DNA of 64,000 nt from Lentzea cavernae (GTDB lineage Bacteria > Actinomycetota > Actinomycetes > Mycobacteriales > Pseudonocardiaceae). Within the stretch, counting starts at the first letter, position 1. Every line of letters begins with the position of its first letter. A program made the translations under genes and the position numbers. Below the pieces are notes generated by a model that did not search any database, was not told where the DNA came from, and saw nothing but the letters and a program-made list of their open reading frames with translations. Shown here piece by piece: positions 42,950 to 52,947 of this stretch. The DNA is taken from contig NZ_BNAR01000004.1 in the NCBI RefSeq assembly GCF_014653695.1, positions 264,643 to 328,642 of the forward strand, written 5' to 3'.

Positions 42950-45024
42950 CCCGATCCGCGCCCCGCCGGTCGAACGACGGTTCCCGGCGGGGCGCGGATC
43001 CCCATCCCCTGCTCGAACGCGACACGGCGCTGCACACCGTGTTGTCCGGTCCGCCGCAGGTCGTCGTCAGCGGCGGCATCGGGTGCGGACGCACCACCCT
43101 GCTCCGCGCCGCCGCAGAACTGTCGGCCGCACAGGTCGTGGCCGCCACCGCCGTCCGATCCGAACGGACCGTCCCGCACGGCATCGCGAACCAACTGGCA
43201 CCCCACCTCTCCCGCACCCGGCCGACGCTGGTCGCGGTCGACGACGTCCAGCACGCGGACTCCGAGTCCGTCGCGTTCCTGGTGTGGTTGCGACGGTTCC
43301 CGAACATCCGCGTGGTCGTGACGCACTCGGCGACGGACTCCCCTCACCGCGTCGCGTTGTCGGCCTGGCACCAGGTCTGGCTGCGCCCGCTCTCCACCGG
43401 CAACCCGGCGCTGCTGTCCGCAGTGCGCGACGACGGCGACGAGGTCGGTCCCGTGACACGGCGGACGTTCCTGGACCTGTTGCGCGACAACGACCTGTTC
43501 GAAGTCGCATGTGGACTCGCGGTGCTCGGGCGCCACAGCGCCTTCCTCGGCGCCCTCACGAATCGGCACCCAAAGGCCGTCACCACGCTCACCGACAGCG
43601 GGCTGCACGACGGCACCCGCTTCCTCCTCCCCGCAGCGGAGGAGATCCTGCTCGGCGCACTCGCACCCGCACAGGCCGCGGATCTACACCTCCGCGCGGC
43701 GGCCTTGTTGCACGACGCGGGCGCTCCGGACCTCGACGTCGCCGAACACTGCGTTGCCGCCCAGGCGGTCGACGACCGCACCGGCGGAGTCCCGCTGCTG
43801 CGCCGGGCGGCACGCACCGCCACGTCCGCGTTCGCCGTCGACTGCCTGCGGCTCGCGTTGAGGACCAGCGACGACGAGGCCGTGCGCGTCGAGCTCGGCA
43901 GGACCCAGTGGCGCACCGATCCGGCGGCGGCGGCACGCACCCTGCTCCCCTGCGACTCTGGCGATCCCGTGGTGCTGCGAGCACGGTGGTGGCACGGCGA
44001 CTTCTCCCCCGAGATCAACCGGTGCACGGCAGAACTGTCCCTGTGCCACGAGTTCCTGACGGGCCGGCCGCTCCAGGCGGTCGACGCCGAAGCCGTGTTG
44101 CGGCAACGGGGTCCGGACACCGCTCCCGAGGCTCTCGCCCAGGCGCTGCGGCTGGTCAGGTCCGAGCACTGGCGAGCGACCCTCGCGATCGACGCCTCCG
44201 GCACCCTGAGGGCGTTGCTCGACGCCGTCCGAGCCGAGGACTCCTGGCGGCGGGGCGACGTCCTCGCCACGGCCGCGGACGCCAGGTCCGCGCTCGACGG
44301 GCTGAGCCCGGAGGGCTGGGGTGCCGCCATCGGGTTCCCGCTCCAGTTCGCCCTGCTCGCCGGTGCCGCACTCGGCCACGAGACGTCACCGCTCCCGCAG
44401 GCGGTGCCCCGCGGCGTCTTCTGGCCGGAGTACCTGCGGGCTCGTGGCCGCCACCACCTGGCGCTGGGCCGGCCGTACGCCGCACTCGACGACTTCACGG
44501 CGGCTGCGGACCGGCTGGGCGAGGCGGAGGCGAGGATCGCGCTCGGCCAGTCCGGAGCAGCGAGAACCCTGTTGGAGGAGGAGATCGCGCCGCCCTCGGA
44601 CGCGCGCACGACCGGCATCGCCCTGAGGCTGCTCGCGACTGTGGCAGCGAGGACCGACCGGCCCGGGTTGCTGCGCGAGGCGGTGCGCAGGCTGGAGCAC
44701 GCCGGTGATCACCTCGAACTGTCCCGTGCACTCGCCGACCTCGGCCACGACCGGCGTGACCGGGGCGCGCTCGGCGAGGCGCGGTCGCTCGGCAGGAGGG
44801 CACGGCGGGAGTCCGGACTGCCCGAGCGCGATGCGGCGGATGGGGTTCTCAGCGCCGCGGAACGCAAGGTCGCGGCGCTGGCGGCCGCCGGGCACAGCAA
44901 CCGCGAGATCGGCCGCAGGCTGTGCGTGACCGTCAGCACCGTCGAGCAGCACCTCACCCGCGTCTACCGCAAGCTCTCGGTCGCCGGACGCGACGACCTG
45001 CCGCGCGAGCTGCTCACGAGGTGA
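42907..45024 (+). CDS. LuxR-family ATP-binding regulator (LAL-like)
   Basis: A 705-residue regulator. A P-loop, VSGGIGCGRTTLLRAAAEL, is near residue 55, followed by VAVDDVQHADSESVAFLVWL (Walker B), then a tetratricopeptide-like helical middle. The C-terminal LuxR helix-turn-helix is LSAAERKVAALAAAGHSNRE with VSTVEQHLTRVYRKL. At 705 residues it is shorter than most LAL regulators (about 900), so the helical array is reduced. ATG 42907 overlaps the SgcJ-like gene; the true start may lie slightly downstream. As the only LuxR regulator in the arm, it is a candidate pathway activator. It converges on the 2,3-dehydratase with 11 bases overlap. Confidence 0.88.
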   Translation: MADRGLPEHAHRRLTRSAPRRSNDGSRRGADPHPLLERDTALHTVLSGPPQVVVSGGIGCGRTTLLRAAAELSAAQVVAATAVRSERTVPHGIANQLAPHLSRTRPTLVAVDDVQHADSESVAFLVWLRRFPNIRVVVTHSATDSPHRVALSAWHQVWLRPLSTGNPALLSAVRDDGDEVGPVTRRTFLDLLRDNDLFEVACGLAVLGRHSAFLGALTNRHPKAVTTLTDSGLHDGTRFLLPAAEEILLGALAPAQAADLHLRAAALLHDAGAPDLDVAEHCVAAQAVDDRTGGVPLLRRAARTATSAFAVDCLRLALRTSDDEAVRVELGRTQWRTDPAAAARTLLPCDSGDPVVLRARWWHGDFSPEINRCTAELSLCHEFLTGRPLQAVDAEAVLRQRGPDTAPEALAQALRLVRSEHWRATLAIDASGTLRALLDAVRAEDSWRRGDVLATAADARSALDGLSPEGWGAAIGFPLQFALLAGAALGHETSPLPQAVPRGVFWPEYLRARGRHHLALGRPYAALDDFTAAADRLGEAEARIALGQSGAARTLLEEEIAPPSDARTTGIALRLLATVAARTDRPGLLREAVRRLEHAGDHLELSRALADLGHDRRDRGALGEARSLGRRARRESGLPERDAADGVLSAAERKVAALAAAGHSNREIGRRLCVTVSTVEQHLTRVYRKLSVAGRDDLPRELLTR

Positions 45025-46405
45025 GGCTGTGCAGACACGCCACCAACGTCCGGGCCTGCACGTTGACGTAGTGGCTGTGCCGCAGCAGACCCACGAGCTG
45101 GTGCGGCACCACCCAGCGGAAGTCGGGGTGCTCCAGCTCCTCGTCCACCTCGATGATCACGTACCGCGTGCGCGGGTGGAAGAACCGCCCGCCCTCCTCC
45201 GAGAGCACCGCGTCGAACCGGATGGACGACGCCGGGGCGGTCAGGGCCAGGTCGAGGAACGGCGGGCGGGCGGCCTCGGGCAGGACGTCGAAGTTCTCCG
45301 GCGTGCACTGCACCGTGGGCGAGAGCTCGGCCACGTCGAGGAAACCCGGTTCGGCGGTCGCGCGCACGAACGCGTGCAGCACGCCGTCGATGCGGCGCAC
45401 CAGCAACGCGGCGAGGCCCGTCCCGTACGGCTCGATCATCGGCTGGGTCCACGTGCGCACCTCGCGCCCGCTCGCCCGCACCTCGACCGCCATCACGTCG
45501 AAGAACCTGCCGGTCTCGTGCGTGATCGCGTGCTCGGTGCGGTGCCACTGCCGCACCTCGTGCAACGGGATCAGCCGGGTGCGCACCTCGGTGCGCGTGC
45601 GGACATCCGTGATCCACCGCAGGATCTCGTCCTCGCTGTGCACACCGGGCACCGCGGGCCCGCAGGAGCGGGCGACCACGTCCCGGAACCCGTCCCCCGC
45701 GCCGGACAGCTCGCCGGCGCCGGTGAACGGCAGGCACGACAGCACGGTCCGGGCGTCCATGTTGATCAGGTCGTCGAGCAGCAGCAGACGGTGGACCTGG
45801 CCGAGCGTGAGCCAGCAGAAGCCGTCCAGCAGCTCGACGTCCTCGCTGACCGACACGATCATGTTCCGGTTGCGCTTCTGGTAGAACCACGCGCCCTGCT
45901 CGGACTGCCGCACGTCGGCGACGACGGTGTGCCGGGACGTGTCGCGGAAGTACTCCAGGTACGGCACGTCCTGGCCGCCGTGCACCCGCGTGTAGTTGCT
46001 GCGGGTGGCCTGCACGGTCGGCGAGAGCTGAAGTCCGTTGGGGTTGCCCGGTTCCGGCTTCGCCTGCATCAGCAGGTGCAGGCGGCCGTCGAACTCCTTG
46101 ACCAGGATGCCGAGGATGCCGACCTCGGGCTGGTTGATGATCGGCTGGGTCCAGCGCGGAACGGCGTTGCCCGGCAGTTCGACGTCGATGCCGTTGACGC
46201 TGAAGAACTTCCCGCTGGCGTGCACGATGTCGCCGCTGCCCGGCAGGGTGTGCCAGCCGTCGAGGGCGTCCAGCGGGATCCGCCGGGCGGTCGTGAAGCA
46301 GCGTTCGGCCAGCCCGGTGAACCAGCGGTGGAAGTCGGGCAGGTCGAGGTGCCTGCCCTCGACGTCGTGCGCGGACAACGCGATCTGGGTGGCGATGTTC
46401 GTCAT
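45014..46405 (-). CDS. NDP-hexose 2,3-dehydratase (EvaA/TylX3-like)
   Basis: A 463-residue enzyme that removes the C-2 hydroxyl from NDP-4-keto-6-deoxyglucose to start 2-deoxysugar synthesis. It shows the internal duplication of the family: [20 protein letters not shown] and [20 protein letters not shown] in the first half, and [20 protein letters not shown] and [19 protein letters not shown] in the second. ATG 46405 overlaps the stop of the aminotransferase (ATGA); upstream frame residues to 46570 are a shadow. With the adjoining genes it supplies the 3-keto intermediate for transamination. Confidence 0.95.
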   Translation of the reverse strand: MTNIATQIALSAHDVEGRHLDLPDFHRWFTGLAERCFTTARRIPLDALDGWHTLPGSGDIVHASGKFFSVNGIDVELPGNAVPRWTQPIINQPEVGILGILVKEFDGRLHLLMQAKPEPGNPNGLQLSPTVQATRSNYTRVHGGQDVPYLEYFRDTSRHTVVADVRQSEQGAWFYQKRNRNMIVSVSEDVELLDGFCWLTLGQVHRLLLLDDLINMDARTVLSCLPFTGAGELSGAGDGFRDVVARSCGPAVPGVHSEDEILRWITDVRTRTEVRTRLIPLHEVRQWHRTEHAITHETGRFFDVMAVEVRASGREVRTWTQPMIEPYGTGLAALLVRRIDGVLHAFVRATAEPGFLDVAELSPTVQCTPENFDVLPEAARPPFLDLALTAPASSIRFDAVLSEEGGRFFHPRTRYVIIEVDEELEHPDFRWVVPHQLVGLLRHSHYVNVQARTLVACLHSLTS

Positions 46406-47505
46406 CGGAGCACCTCGCGCAGGGCGTCGATGACCTCGTCCTGCACGGACGGGGCGAGCGAGGGGTACATCGGCAGCGAGAAGATCTGCTTCGCCAGCGC
46501 CTCGGTGACCGGCAGCGAGCCCGTCGCGTAGCCGAGGTGGTCGAAGCCGGTCATCGTGTGGACGGGCCACGGGTAGCTGATGTTGAGGAAGATGTCGCGG
46601 GCCTTGAGCTCCTCGATGATCCGGTCCCGGTCGGGGTGGCGGACCACGTAGACGTAGTAGACGTGCTCGTTGCCGTCGGCGAGGTGCGGCAGCACGAGTC
46701 CGGTGTCCCCCAAGCCTTCCGCGTACCGCCGCGCGACGGCCCGGCGGCCCTCCAGGTACGAGTCGAGGCGGCGGAGCTTGCGGCGCAGGATCTCCGCGTG
46801 CACCTCGTCGAGCCGGCTGTTGTGGCCCGGGGTCTCCACGACGTAGTACCGCTCGGCCATGCCGTAGTAGCGCAGCCGCCGCACCCGTTCCTCGAGCTTG
46901 TCGTCCGAGGTGATCACCGCGCCGCCGTCGCCGTACGCGCCGAGGACCTTGGTGGGGTAGAAGGAGAACGCCGCCGCGTCACCCATGCCGCCGGCGATGC
47001 GGCCGTGGTGCGTGGCGCCGTGCGCCTGGGCGACGTCCTCCAGGATCGGGATGCCGTGCTCCTGCGCCAACTCCTCGAGTGGCGCCATGTCCACGCACTG
47101 GCCGTAGAGGTGCACGGGCAACAGGCACTTCGTTCGCGGGGTGATCGCGGCGGCCACCTGGCTCACGTCCATCAGGTAGTCCGACGGCCGCACGTCGACG
47201 AACACCGGTGTGGCGCCCACCGAGTCGATCGCGAGCACGGTCGGTGCCGCCGTGTTCGACACGGTGATCACCTCGTCGCCCGGTCCGACCTGCAACGCCC
47301 TGAGCGCGAGCACCAGCGCGTTCGTGCCGTTGTCGACGCCGACGCAGTGCCGCACGCCGTGGTAGGCGGCGAAGTCGGACTCGAACCCGGCGACGCTGCT
47401 GCCGAGGACCAGCCTGCCGGAGCGGAACACGCTGTCCACCGCGTCCAGGATGTCGTCGCGTTCGGCCTCGTACTCAGCCAGGTAATCCCACACCGACGTT
47501 CCCAC
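46402..47505 (-). CDS. DegT/DnrJ/EryC1/StrS-type NDP-sugar aminotransferase (EvaB/TylB-like)
   Basis: A 367-residue PLP enzyme. The PLP Lys is in [17 protein letters not shown] (about residue 188), the phosphate and N-terminal segments are [16 protein letters not shown] and [11 protein letters not shown]. The opening [20 protein letters not shown] resembles 3-aminotransferases such as TylB and EvaB more than the 4-aminotransferases, as far as eye comparison permits. With the 2,3-dehydratase and C-3 methyltransferase it predicts a 3-amino-2,3,6-trideoxy-3-C-methyl sugar. GTG 47505 has GGAGG eight bases before it. It is the first gene of an operon with the dehydratase. Confidence 0.95.
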   Translation of the reverse strand: MGTSVWDYLAEYEAERDDILDAVDSVFRSGRLVLGSSVAGFESDFAAYHGVRHCVGVDNGTNALVLALRALQVGPGDEVITVSNTAAPTVLAIDSVGATPVFVDVRPSDYLMDVSQVAAAITPRTKCLLPVHLYGQCVDMAPLEELAQEHGIPILEDVAQAHGATHHGRIAGGMGDAAAFSFYPTKVLGAYGDGGAVITSDDKLEERVRRLRYYGMAERYYVVETPGHNSRLDEVHAEILRRKLRRLDSYLEGRRAVARRYAEGLGDTGLVLPHLADGNEHVYYVYVVRHPDRDRIIEELKARDIFLNISYPWPVHTMTGFDHLGYATGSLPVTEALAKQIFSLPMYPSLAPSVQDEVIDALREVLR

Positions 47506-47656
47506 GGCGATACCTCCGAGTGTGTTTCCGGCGAATCACCTCAATTAGATTCACGGACGCCCCGGCACCCAACCCCTATCGCCCCCTACAGCCCCGTGAA
47601 GCGCATTATCGAACAAATAGCACCGGTTTCCGCCGCGGCTGCCGTTAACTGGATTC
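47506..47656. promoter_or_regulatory. Divergent promoter region of aminotransferase and rmlA
   Basis: This 151-base gap separates the leftward aminotransferase-dehydratase operon from rmlA. It contains direct repeats CCCTATC (47574-47580) and CCCTACA (47584-47590), 10 bases start to start, close to the 11-base pitch bound by SARP-type regulators; a SARP gene lies at 57173. The link is weak and based on spacing alone. Confidence 0.3.
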
Positions 47657-48532
47657 GTGAAGGGAATCATTCTCGCCGGCGGCACCGGTTCGCGGCTGGG
47701 CCCGATGACCGCCGCGGTCTCGAAACAGCTGCTCCCGGTCGGCGACAAGCCGATGATCTACTACCCGTTGTCCGTGCTCATGCTCAGCGGCATCCGCGAG
47801 GTGCTGATCATCTCGCAGCCCCGCGACGTGCCCCTGTTCCGCCAGCTGCTGGGCGACGGCAGCCAGTTCGGCATCCACCTCGACTACGCCGAACAACCGC
47901 ATCCAAACGGGCTCGCCGAGGCATTCCTCATCGGCGAGCAGCACATCGGCGGTGATTCGGTCGCGCTCGTGCTCGGTGACAACGTCTTTCACGGTCCCGG
48001 ATTCCAGCGCGTGCTGGAGAAGCACAGCACGGCCGTGAAGGGATGCGTGTTGTTCGGTTACCGGGTGAGCGATCCCGAACGGTACGGCGTCGGCGAGCTG
48101 GACGACACGGGCCGCCTGCTGTCGCTGGAGGAGAAGCCGGCGCGGCCGAGGTCGGACCTCGCCGTCACCGGCCTCTACTTCTACGACAACGACGTGGTCG
48201 ACATCGCGCGGCAGGTGCGGCCGTCGGCGCGGGGCGAGCTGGAGATCACCGACGTCAACCGCGTGTACCTCGATCGCGGCCTCGCGACGATGGTCGACCT
48301 CGGCCGCGGCTTCGCCTGGCTCGACACCGGCACGCCCGAGGCGCTGCTGGAGGCGAGCCAGTACGTCCGCACCCTCGAGCAGCGCCAGGACGTCGGCATC
48401 GCGTGCCTGGAGGAAGTGGCGCTGCGCATGGGTTTCATCGACGCCGACGCGTGCCTCGCGGCCGCGAGCAGGTACGGCAACTCACGATACGGCCGGTACG
48501 TCGCGGAGATCGCCCGCGAGCTCCGCGGCTGA
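47657..48532 (+). CDS. rmlA: Glucose-1-phosphate thymidylyltransferase (RmlA)
   Basis: A 291-residue nucleotidyltransferase that makes dTDP-glucose from glucose-1-phosphate and dTTP, the entry step of the deoxysugar pathway. Landmarks: KGIILAGGTGSRLGPMTAAV nucleotide loop, then SKQLLPVGDKPMIYYPLSVL, and the catalytic/substrate segment VALVLGDNVFHG; ISQPRDVPLFRQLLGDG is also typical. Start is GTG 47657. Its 3' end overlaps the reductase gene by 51 bases in convergent orientation. The next enzyme, RmlB (4,6-dehydratase), is not in the window and may be supplied by a cell-wall sugar pathway elsewhere. Confidence 0.96.
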   Translation: MKGIILAGGTGSRLGPMTAAVSKQLLPVGDKPMIYYPLSVLMLSGIREVLIISQPRDVPLFRQLLGDGSQFGIHLDYAEQPHPNGLAEAFLIGEQHIGGDSVALVLGDNVFHGPGFQRVLEKHSTAVKGCVLFGYRVSDPERYGVGELDDTGRLLSLEEKPARPRSDLAVTGLYFYDNDVVDIARQVRPSARGELEITDVNRVYLDRGLATMVDLGRGFAWLDTGTPEALLEASQYVRTLEQRQDVGIACLEEVALRMGFIDADACLAAASRYGNSRYGRYVAEIARELRG

Positions 48533-49486
48533 GCGCCGGTACCACGCCGCGGTGCGGCGCAGGCCTTCCCGCAACGGCACCGGCGCCGCACCGTCGATCT
48601 CCCGCATCCTCGTCAGGTCAAGGTCGCGACTCGACCGGCCCTCCGGCTTGCCCGGATCCGTCCTGATCCGCACCGGCCTGCCCAGCGCCTCGCCCACCAT
48701 CCGTGCGAGCGCGAGCACGGAAACTTGTTCTCCGGTACCGATGTTCGCCACCCGGTGCTCCGGGTGCGCGACCATCGCCAGCACCGCGCGGACGACGTCG
48801 GTGACGTAGACGAACGTGCGGGTCTGCTCGCCGCTCCCCCAGATCTCGACCTCCTCCCCCGCGTGCACGCGGGAGATCAGCCGCGGGATCAGCCGCAGCG
48901 ACCGGGGACCGAAGTCGTCACCGGGGCCGTAGATGCTGGCGGGCCTCGGCAGGTGCACGCGCATCCCGTGCTCGGCGGCGTACTGCTCGGCGAGCACCTC
49001 GCCGTAGACCTTGGAGAGGTAGAAGCCGTCCCGCGCGTACCGCATGTCCGTGTGGTGGTCCTCGGTCTCCCTGATCGGCCACGGCACGGAGCCCGCGTAG
49101 ATGTCGCTGGAGCTCAGCAGCACCGTGTCCGCGACCCCGCCGCGCCGCGCGCTGTCGAGGACGTTCGACACCATCCGCATGTTCTCGTCGATCATCGTGC
49201 CCGCGCGCAGCCGTTTGTCCTCCGGCGTGCCGTCCACGGCGGCGCTGTGCACGAGCAGGTCGACGTCGTGGGCCGCCACGAGCCGTGTCAGGCCGGCCCG
49301 GTCCAGCAGGTCGAGCCGGACCGGGCGCACGCGATCGTGCGGCGGCAGCTCGAGCACTCCGGACCGGCACGGGCACAGCACGGTGGCACCGCGGGCGACG
49401 AGCTCCTCGGCGAGGTGCGCGCCGAGGAAACCCGTCGCCCCGGTGACCAGGGCCGTGCGGCCGTGCAGGTCAGCCTTCGACCGCAC
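48482..49486 (-). CDS. NAD-dependent epimerase/dehydratase-family NDP-sugar 4-ketoreductase
   Basis: A 334-residue extended SDR. Cofactor motif is TALVTGATGFLGAHLAEEL (about residues 10-28). The catalytic Lys is in FYLSKVYGE, where the usual Y-x-x-x-K appears as F-Y-L-S-K, so the Tyr position holds Phe with a Tyr one residue later. GTG 49486 has AGGGAG eight bases upstream and overlaps the epoxide-hydrolase end by 17 bases. Position among sugar genes suggests reduction at C-4 of the NDP-ketosugar (EvaE-type). The Phe substitution leaves room for a different role. Confidence 0.85.
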   Translation of the reverse strand: MRSKADLHGRTALVTGATGFLGAHLAEELVARGATVLCPCRSGVLELPPHDRVRPVRLDLLDRAGLTRLVAAHDVDLLVHSAAVDGTPEDKRLRAGTMIDENMRMVSNVLDSARRGGVADTVLLSSSDIYAGSVPWPIRETEDHHTDMRYARDGFYLSKVYGEVLAEQYAAEHGMRVHLPRPASIYGPGDDFGPRSLRLIPRLISRVHAGEEVEIWGSGEQTRTFVYVTDVVRAVLAMVAHPEHRVANIGTGEQVSVLALARMVGEALGRPVRIRTDPGKPEGRSSRDLDLTRMREIDGAAPVPLREGLRRTAAWYRRSAAELAGDLRDVPAVS

Positions 49487-50633
49487 CGAAGAACTCCCTG
49501 ACCTCGCCGACGAACGCCGCCGGCTCCTCCATCGCCGCGAAGTGGCCGCCGTTGGGCACCTCCGACCAGGAGGTGATCGCGGGGTAGTCGGCCTCGGCGA
49601 GCGCCCGGACCGGCGCGACGACGTCACCGCCGAACACGCTCACCCCCAGCGGAACGGGGACGGGCTCGGGCCGCACACCCGGTGTGAAGATCGCGCCGAG
49701 CTGCGGGCCCGCCTCGAAGTACAGCTGCGCGGACGACGCGGCCGTCTCCGTCAACCAGTACACCGTCACGTTGGCCAGCAGCATGTCGCGGTTCACCGCG
49801 TCCTCCGGGAGTGCGGCCGACGGGTCCGTCCAGTCCTTGAACTTCTCCACGATCCACGCGAGCAGGCCGGCCGGGGAGTCGTTCAGCCCGAAGGAGACCG
49901 TCATCGGCCTGGTGGACATCAGCTTCAGGTAACCCGACAGCTCCCGGTCGAACCGCTGCAGCCCGCCGAGCCGCCCGAAGTCCTCTTCGGACAGTGCGGC
50001 CAGCTCGGCCGGATCACCGGACGGCACGGTGACGAGCATGTTCACGTGCACCGCCCGGACGTGCTCCGGATCGCGCCGGGCCAGCTCCAGCGAGATGAAC
50101 GAGCCCCAGTCGCCGCCCTGCGCGAAGTACGCGTCGTACTCCAGCCGGGCCATCAGTTCGGCCCACGCCCCCGCGATCCTCGGCACGTCCCAGCCCGGCT
50201 CGTCCACCGGACCCGAGAAACCGTGGCCGGGCAACGAGGGCACGACCAGGTGGAACGCCTGCGCCGGATCGAGGCCGTGTGCGCGCGGGTCGGTCAGCGG
50301 GCCGATCACGTCCAGGAACTCGATCACCGAACCCGGCCAGCCGTGCGTGAGCAGCAACGGCCGCGCGCCCGGTTCCGGCGAGCGGACGTGCAGGAAGTGC
50401 ACGGTCGCGCCGTCGATCTCGGTGACGAACTGGTCGTAGGAGTTCAGCCGCTGCTCCACCGCGCGCCAGTCGAAGTCGGTGGCCCAGTGCTTGGCGAGCT
50501 CCCGCAGGTACTCCGGCGGCACTCCGCGCTCCCAGCCCGTGCCGGGCACGGCGGCGGGCCAGCGGGTCGCGGCGATCCGGGCGCGGAGGTCGTCGAGCCG
50601 GCTGTCGGGCACGTCGATCCGGAAGGGGCGCAT
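49470..50633 (-). CDS. EHN-family epoxide hydrolase (SgcF/NcsF2-like)
   Basis: A 387-residue epoxide hydrolase with the N-terminal EHN lid region (PFRIDVPDSRLDDLRARIAA). Oxyanion motif is HGWPGS, nucleophile Asp is in QGGDWGS, and catalytic His in GGHFAAMEEP. It opens an epoxide to a vicinal diol. Closely similar enzymes are SgcF and NcsF2 of enediyne pathways, where they act on the core; related enzymes also occur outside enediynes. It begins two bases after the DUF2306 gene stop, so it is co-transcribed with it and with the downstream sugar reductase. Confidence 0.92.
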   Translation of the reverse strand: MRPFRIDVPDSRLDDLRARIAATRWPAAVPGTGWERGVPPEYLRELAKHWATDFDWRAVEQRLNSYDQFVTEIDGATVHFLHVRSPEPGARPLLLTHGWPGSVIEFLDVIGPLTDPRAHGLDPAQAFHLVVPSLPGHGFSGPVDEPGWDVPRIAGAWAELMARLEYDAYFAQGGDWGSFISLELARRDPEHVRAVHVNMLVTVPSGDPAELAALSEEDFGRLGGLQRFDRELSGYLKLMSTRPMTVSFGLNDSPAGLLAWIVEKFKDWTDPSAALPEDAVNRDMLLANVTVYWLTETAASSAQLYFEAGPQLGAIFTPGVRPEPVPVPLGVSVFGGDVVAPVRALAEADYPAITSWSEVPNGGHFAAMEEPAAFVGEVREFFGAVEG

Positions 50634-50635
50634 GG

Positions 50636-51373
50636 TCAGCCTTTCACGTTGGCGGGCAGGACTTTCCGGTGCTTGGTCCGCTCGATCCACCACTGGGCCA
50701 CGAGCAGGTTGAACACCCACACGCACCACCCGACCATCTCGAACAACAGCGCCTGGTCGATCTGCGCGGTCCACGGCAGCTGCACGCCGAACACCGGCAC
50801 GACACCGAGCAGGAACAGCACGAGCCGCGTGAGGACACCGTCCATGATCAGCGCGAAGCTGTAGATCATGTACCGGCGGTGGTCCGCGTACCGGTGCTTG
50901 CGCGCCATCCGGTACGCGACGAGCGTGCTCAGCAGCAACAGCAGGCCGAGCACGAACCTGCCGACCCTGCCCGGTCCCGCGGCGATCTCGCCGGAGAACA
51001 TGAGCAGGACGGGGGTCGTCACCGCGACGGGGATGGCGCCGCCGAAGATGTAGACGATCCCGCTCGTCCGGTGCAGCCTCGGGTATCTGCCGCGCACCCA
51101 CGCCGACATCTGCAGGCAGGCGGTGAGCAGGCCGAGCGTGCCCGCGACGATGTGCAGGATCAGCAACGGGTAGTGGATCGAGGAGCCCTCGACGATCGGC
51201 GACAGGGACTTCGCCGGGTCGAGGTCGAGGTAGGGCGGTAAGGCGTAGACCAAGAATGCCACCACGAGCGCCACCAGCGCCATCCACCACGGGTTGCGCC
51301 ACACGGGCCTGACGGCCTTGCGCGGCGGTGCGGTGGGCGCGCGATCGGTGACGGGGGCGAGCTGATCCGTCAT
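50636..51373 (-). CDS. DUF2306-like membrane protein
   Basis: A 245-residue protein with about six membrane helices after a Pro-rich cytoplasmic N-terminus. Segments include HYPLLILHIVAGTLGLLTAC, GRYPRLHRTSGIVYIFGG and RKHRYADHRRYMIYSFALIM. This His/Arg pattern is typical of DUF2306, whose function is unknown. It is the first gene of a three-gene leftward operon with the epoxide hydrolase and ketoreductase; a membrane-bound step or export helper in the same pathway is possible. Confidence 0.87.
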   Translation of the reverse strand: MTDQLAPVTDRAPTAPPRKAVRPVWRNPWWMALVALVVAFLVYALPPYLDLDPAKSLSPIVEGSSIHYPLLILHIVAGTLGLLTACLQMSAWVRGRYPRLHRTSGIVYIFGGAIPVAVTTPVLLMFSGEIAAGPGRVGRFVLGLLLLLSTLVAYRMARKHRYADHRRYMIYSFALIMDGVLTRLVLFLLGVVPVFGVQLPWTAQIDQALLFEMVGWCVWVFNLLVAQWWIERTKHRKVLPANVKG

Positions 51374-51615
51374 GAACTTCCTCCTCAGCCAGCGAATTCC
51401 AACCGATGCGCGCGCCCGCTGACCGTAGCTTTGGACAGCGGCACTTCCTTCTCACAGATTGCGCTGCCGACGCCTTGTAATCCGGGGTCGGAAACCCATG
51501 AGTGCCAGCGGTTTCACGCTCCGCAACTTCGGAGATGCGCCGGCCGCTCCGCGCGACTGAGGATGGCCGTCGCCGGGCCTGCGTCATTGCCTTTCCCACG
51601 CTGAGGAGCAGCCGC

Positions 51616-52947
51616 ATGCGAGTCGTGTTCACCCCCTGGCCAACGCCATCGCACCTGAATCCGATGGTTCCGCTCGCCTGGGCGCTGCAGAGCGCGGGGC
51701 ACGAGGTCTGCGTCGCCGCGCATCCGGCGCTCGCCGACGCCGTCGCCGCGGTCGGGCTGACCGGTGTGCCCCTCGGGTCCGCGGACAGCGCACCGGCCCT
51801 GATGGGACCGGGACGTCCGACGCCCCCGGCGACGCGGGCGCGGCTCGACGAGACGGGACTCGCGCTCGGCCCGCTCACCGCGGAGGAGCAGAACCTCTGG
51901 GACGTCTTCTGCCAGTTCATGCTGCCGCCCATCTGGGACTTCCACCCGGTCGGCGCCCGCGCGGAGGACCCGCAGCCCGTGGTCGACGAGTTCGTGGACT
52001 TCTGCCGCGCCTGGAAACCCGACCTCGTGGTGTGGGACGCGTGCTTCCCCGCCGCGGCGATCGGGGCGCGGGTGTCCGGCGCGGCGCACGCCCGGTTGCA
52101 CTGGGGCCTCGACTACTTCGCGTGGGTGCTCGACCGGATCGGGACGAACTGGAACCCGCTGGCCGAGACCGTCCGCCCCGCCGCCGAGCGGCACGGCGTC
52201 GAGGTCGACAGGGACCTGCTGCTCGGCCAGTGGACGATCGACCCGCTGCCAGCGGGCATGCGACTGCCGGTGGCCACCAGGACCGTGCCGATGCGCTGGA
52301 TCCCCTACTCCGGCCAGACCGCCGTCCCCGACTGGCTGTACGCGCCCCAGGACCGGCCGCGCGTCGCGCTGTCGCTCGGGCAGTCGCGGCGCCTGGTCAT
52401 GAAGGGCGGCTGGGACCACGTGCCCGGGCTGCTCGAGATGGTGTCCGAAGTGGACGTCGACGTCGTGGCGACGTTGAACGAGACGCAGCTCGCCGGTGTG
52501 CGCACGGTGCCGGACAACGTGCGGATCGTCGACTACGTGCCGCTCAACCAGCTCCTGCCCACCTGCGCGGCGTTGATCCACCACGGCGGCGTCGGCACGT
52601 TCTCGGCGGCGGCCGGGCTGCGCGTGCCGCAGCTCATCCTCGACTCCGGGGGTGACGAGGGACTGCTCACCGAGGGCGAGGCCGGCACCGAATGGGCGTT
52701 GGCCGCCAAGGACATCGAGTCGTCCGACACCGCGGCCTGGGTCGTCGGCCAGGGCGCCGGGCTCACGCTCGACTTCGCGCGGCACTCCATCGACGCGATG
52801 CGCAAACGGGTCATGCAGGTGGTCGAGGACCCGTCGTTCGCGGAGGGAGCGCACCGGTTGCGGCTCGACGCCGCGGCCGCGCCGAGTCCGGGTGAGCTCG
52901 TGCCTGTGCTGGCGCAGCTCGTCGAGCAGCAGCGGGCGAGGGCGTGA
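51616..52947 (+). CDS. NDP-sugar glycosyltransferase (GT1, EryCIII/DesVII-like)
   Basis: A 443-residue GT-B glycosyltransferase. Its N-terminus MRVVFTPWPTPSHLNPMVPL and AWALQSAGHEVCVAA matches macrolide and aromatic-polyketide glycosyltransferases; the donor site is LLPTCAALIHHGGVGTFSAA in the C-terminal domain. It should attach the deoxyaminosugar made by neighbouring genes to a polyketide or other aglycone. Activator-dependent relatives need a DesVIII-type P450-like partner, and none is seen next to it. GAGGAG precedes the ATG. The methyltransferase gene starts at its stop codon. Confidence 0.95.
   Translation: MRVVFTPWPTPSHLNPMVPLAWALQSAGHEVCVAAHPALADAVAAVGLTGVPLGSADSAPALMGPGRPTPPATRARLDETGLALGPLTAEEQNLWDVFCQFMLPPIWDFHPVGARAEDPQPVVDEFVDFCRAWKPDLVVWDACFPAAAIGARVSGAAHARLHWGLDYFAWVLDRIGTNWNPLAETVRPAAERHGVEVDRDLLLGQWTIDPLPAGMRLPVATRTVPMRWIPYSGQTAVPDWLYAPQDRPRVALSLGQSRRLVMKGGWDHVPGLLEMVSEVDVDVVATLNETQLAGVRTVPDNVRIVDYVPLNQLLPTCAALIHHGGVGTFSAAAGLRVPQLILDSGGDEGLLTEGEAGTEWALAAKDIESSDTAAWVVGQGAGLTLDFARHSIDAMRKRVMQVVEDPSFAEGAHRLRLDAAAAPSPGELVPVLAQLVEQQRARA

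Noticed and set aside
49470..51932. A continuous minus-strand open frame of 820 codons spanning epoxide hydrolase and DUF2306
   Set aside because: Its N-terminal half is out of frame with the clear membrane protein 50636-51373; only the part from 50633 encodes the hydrolase.
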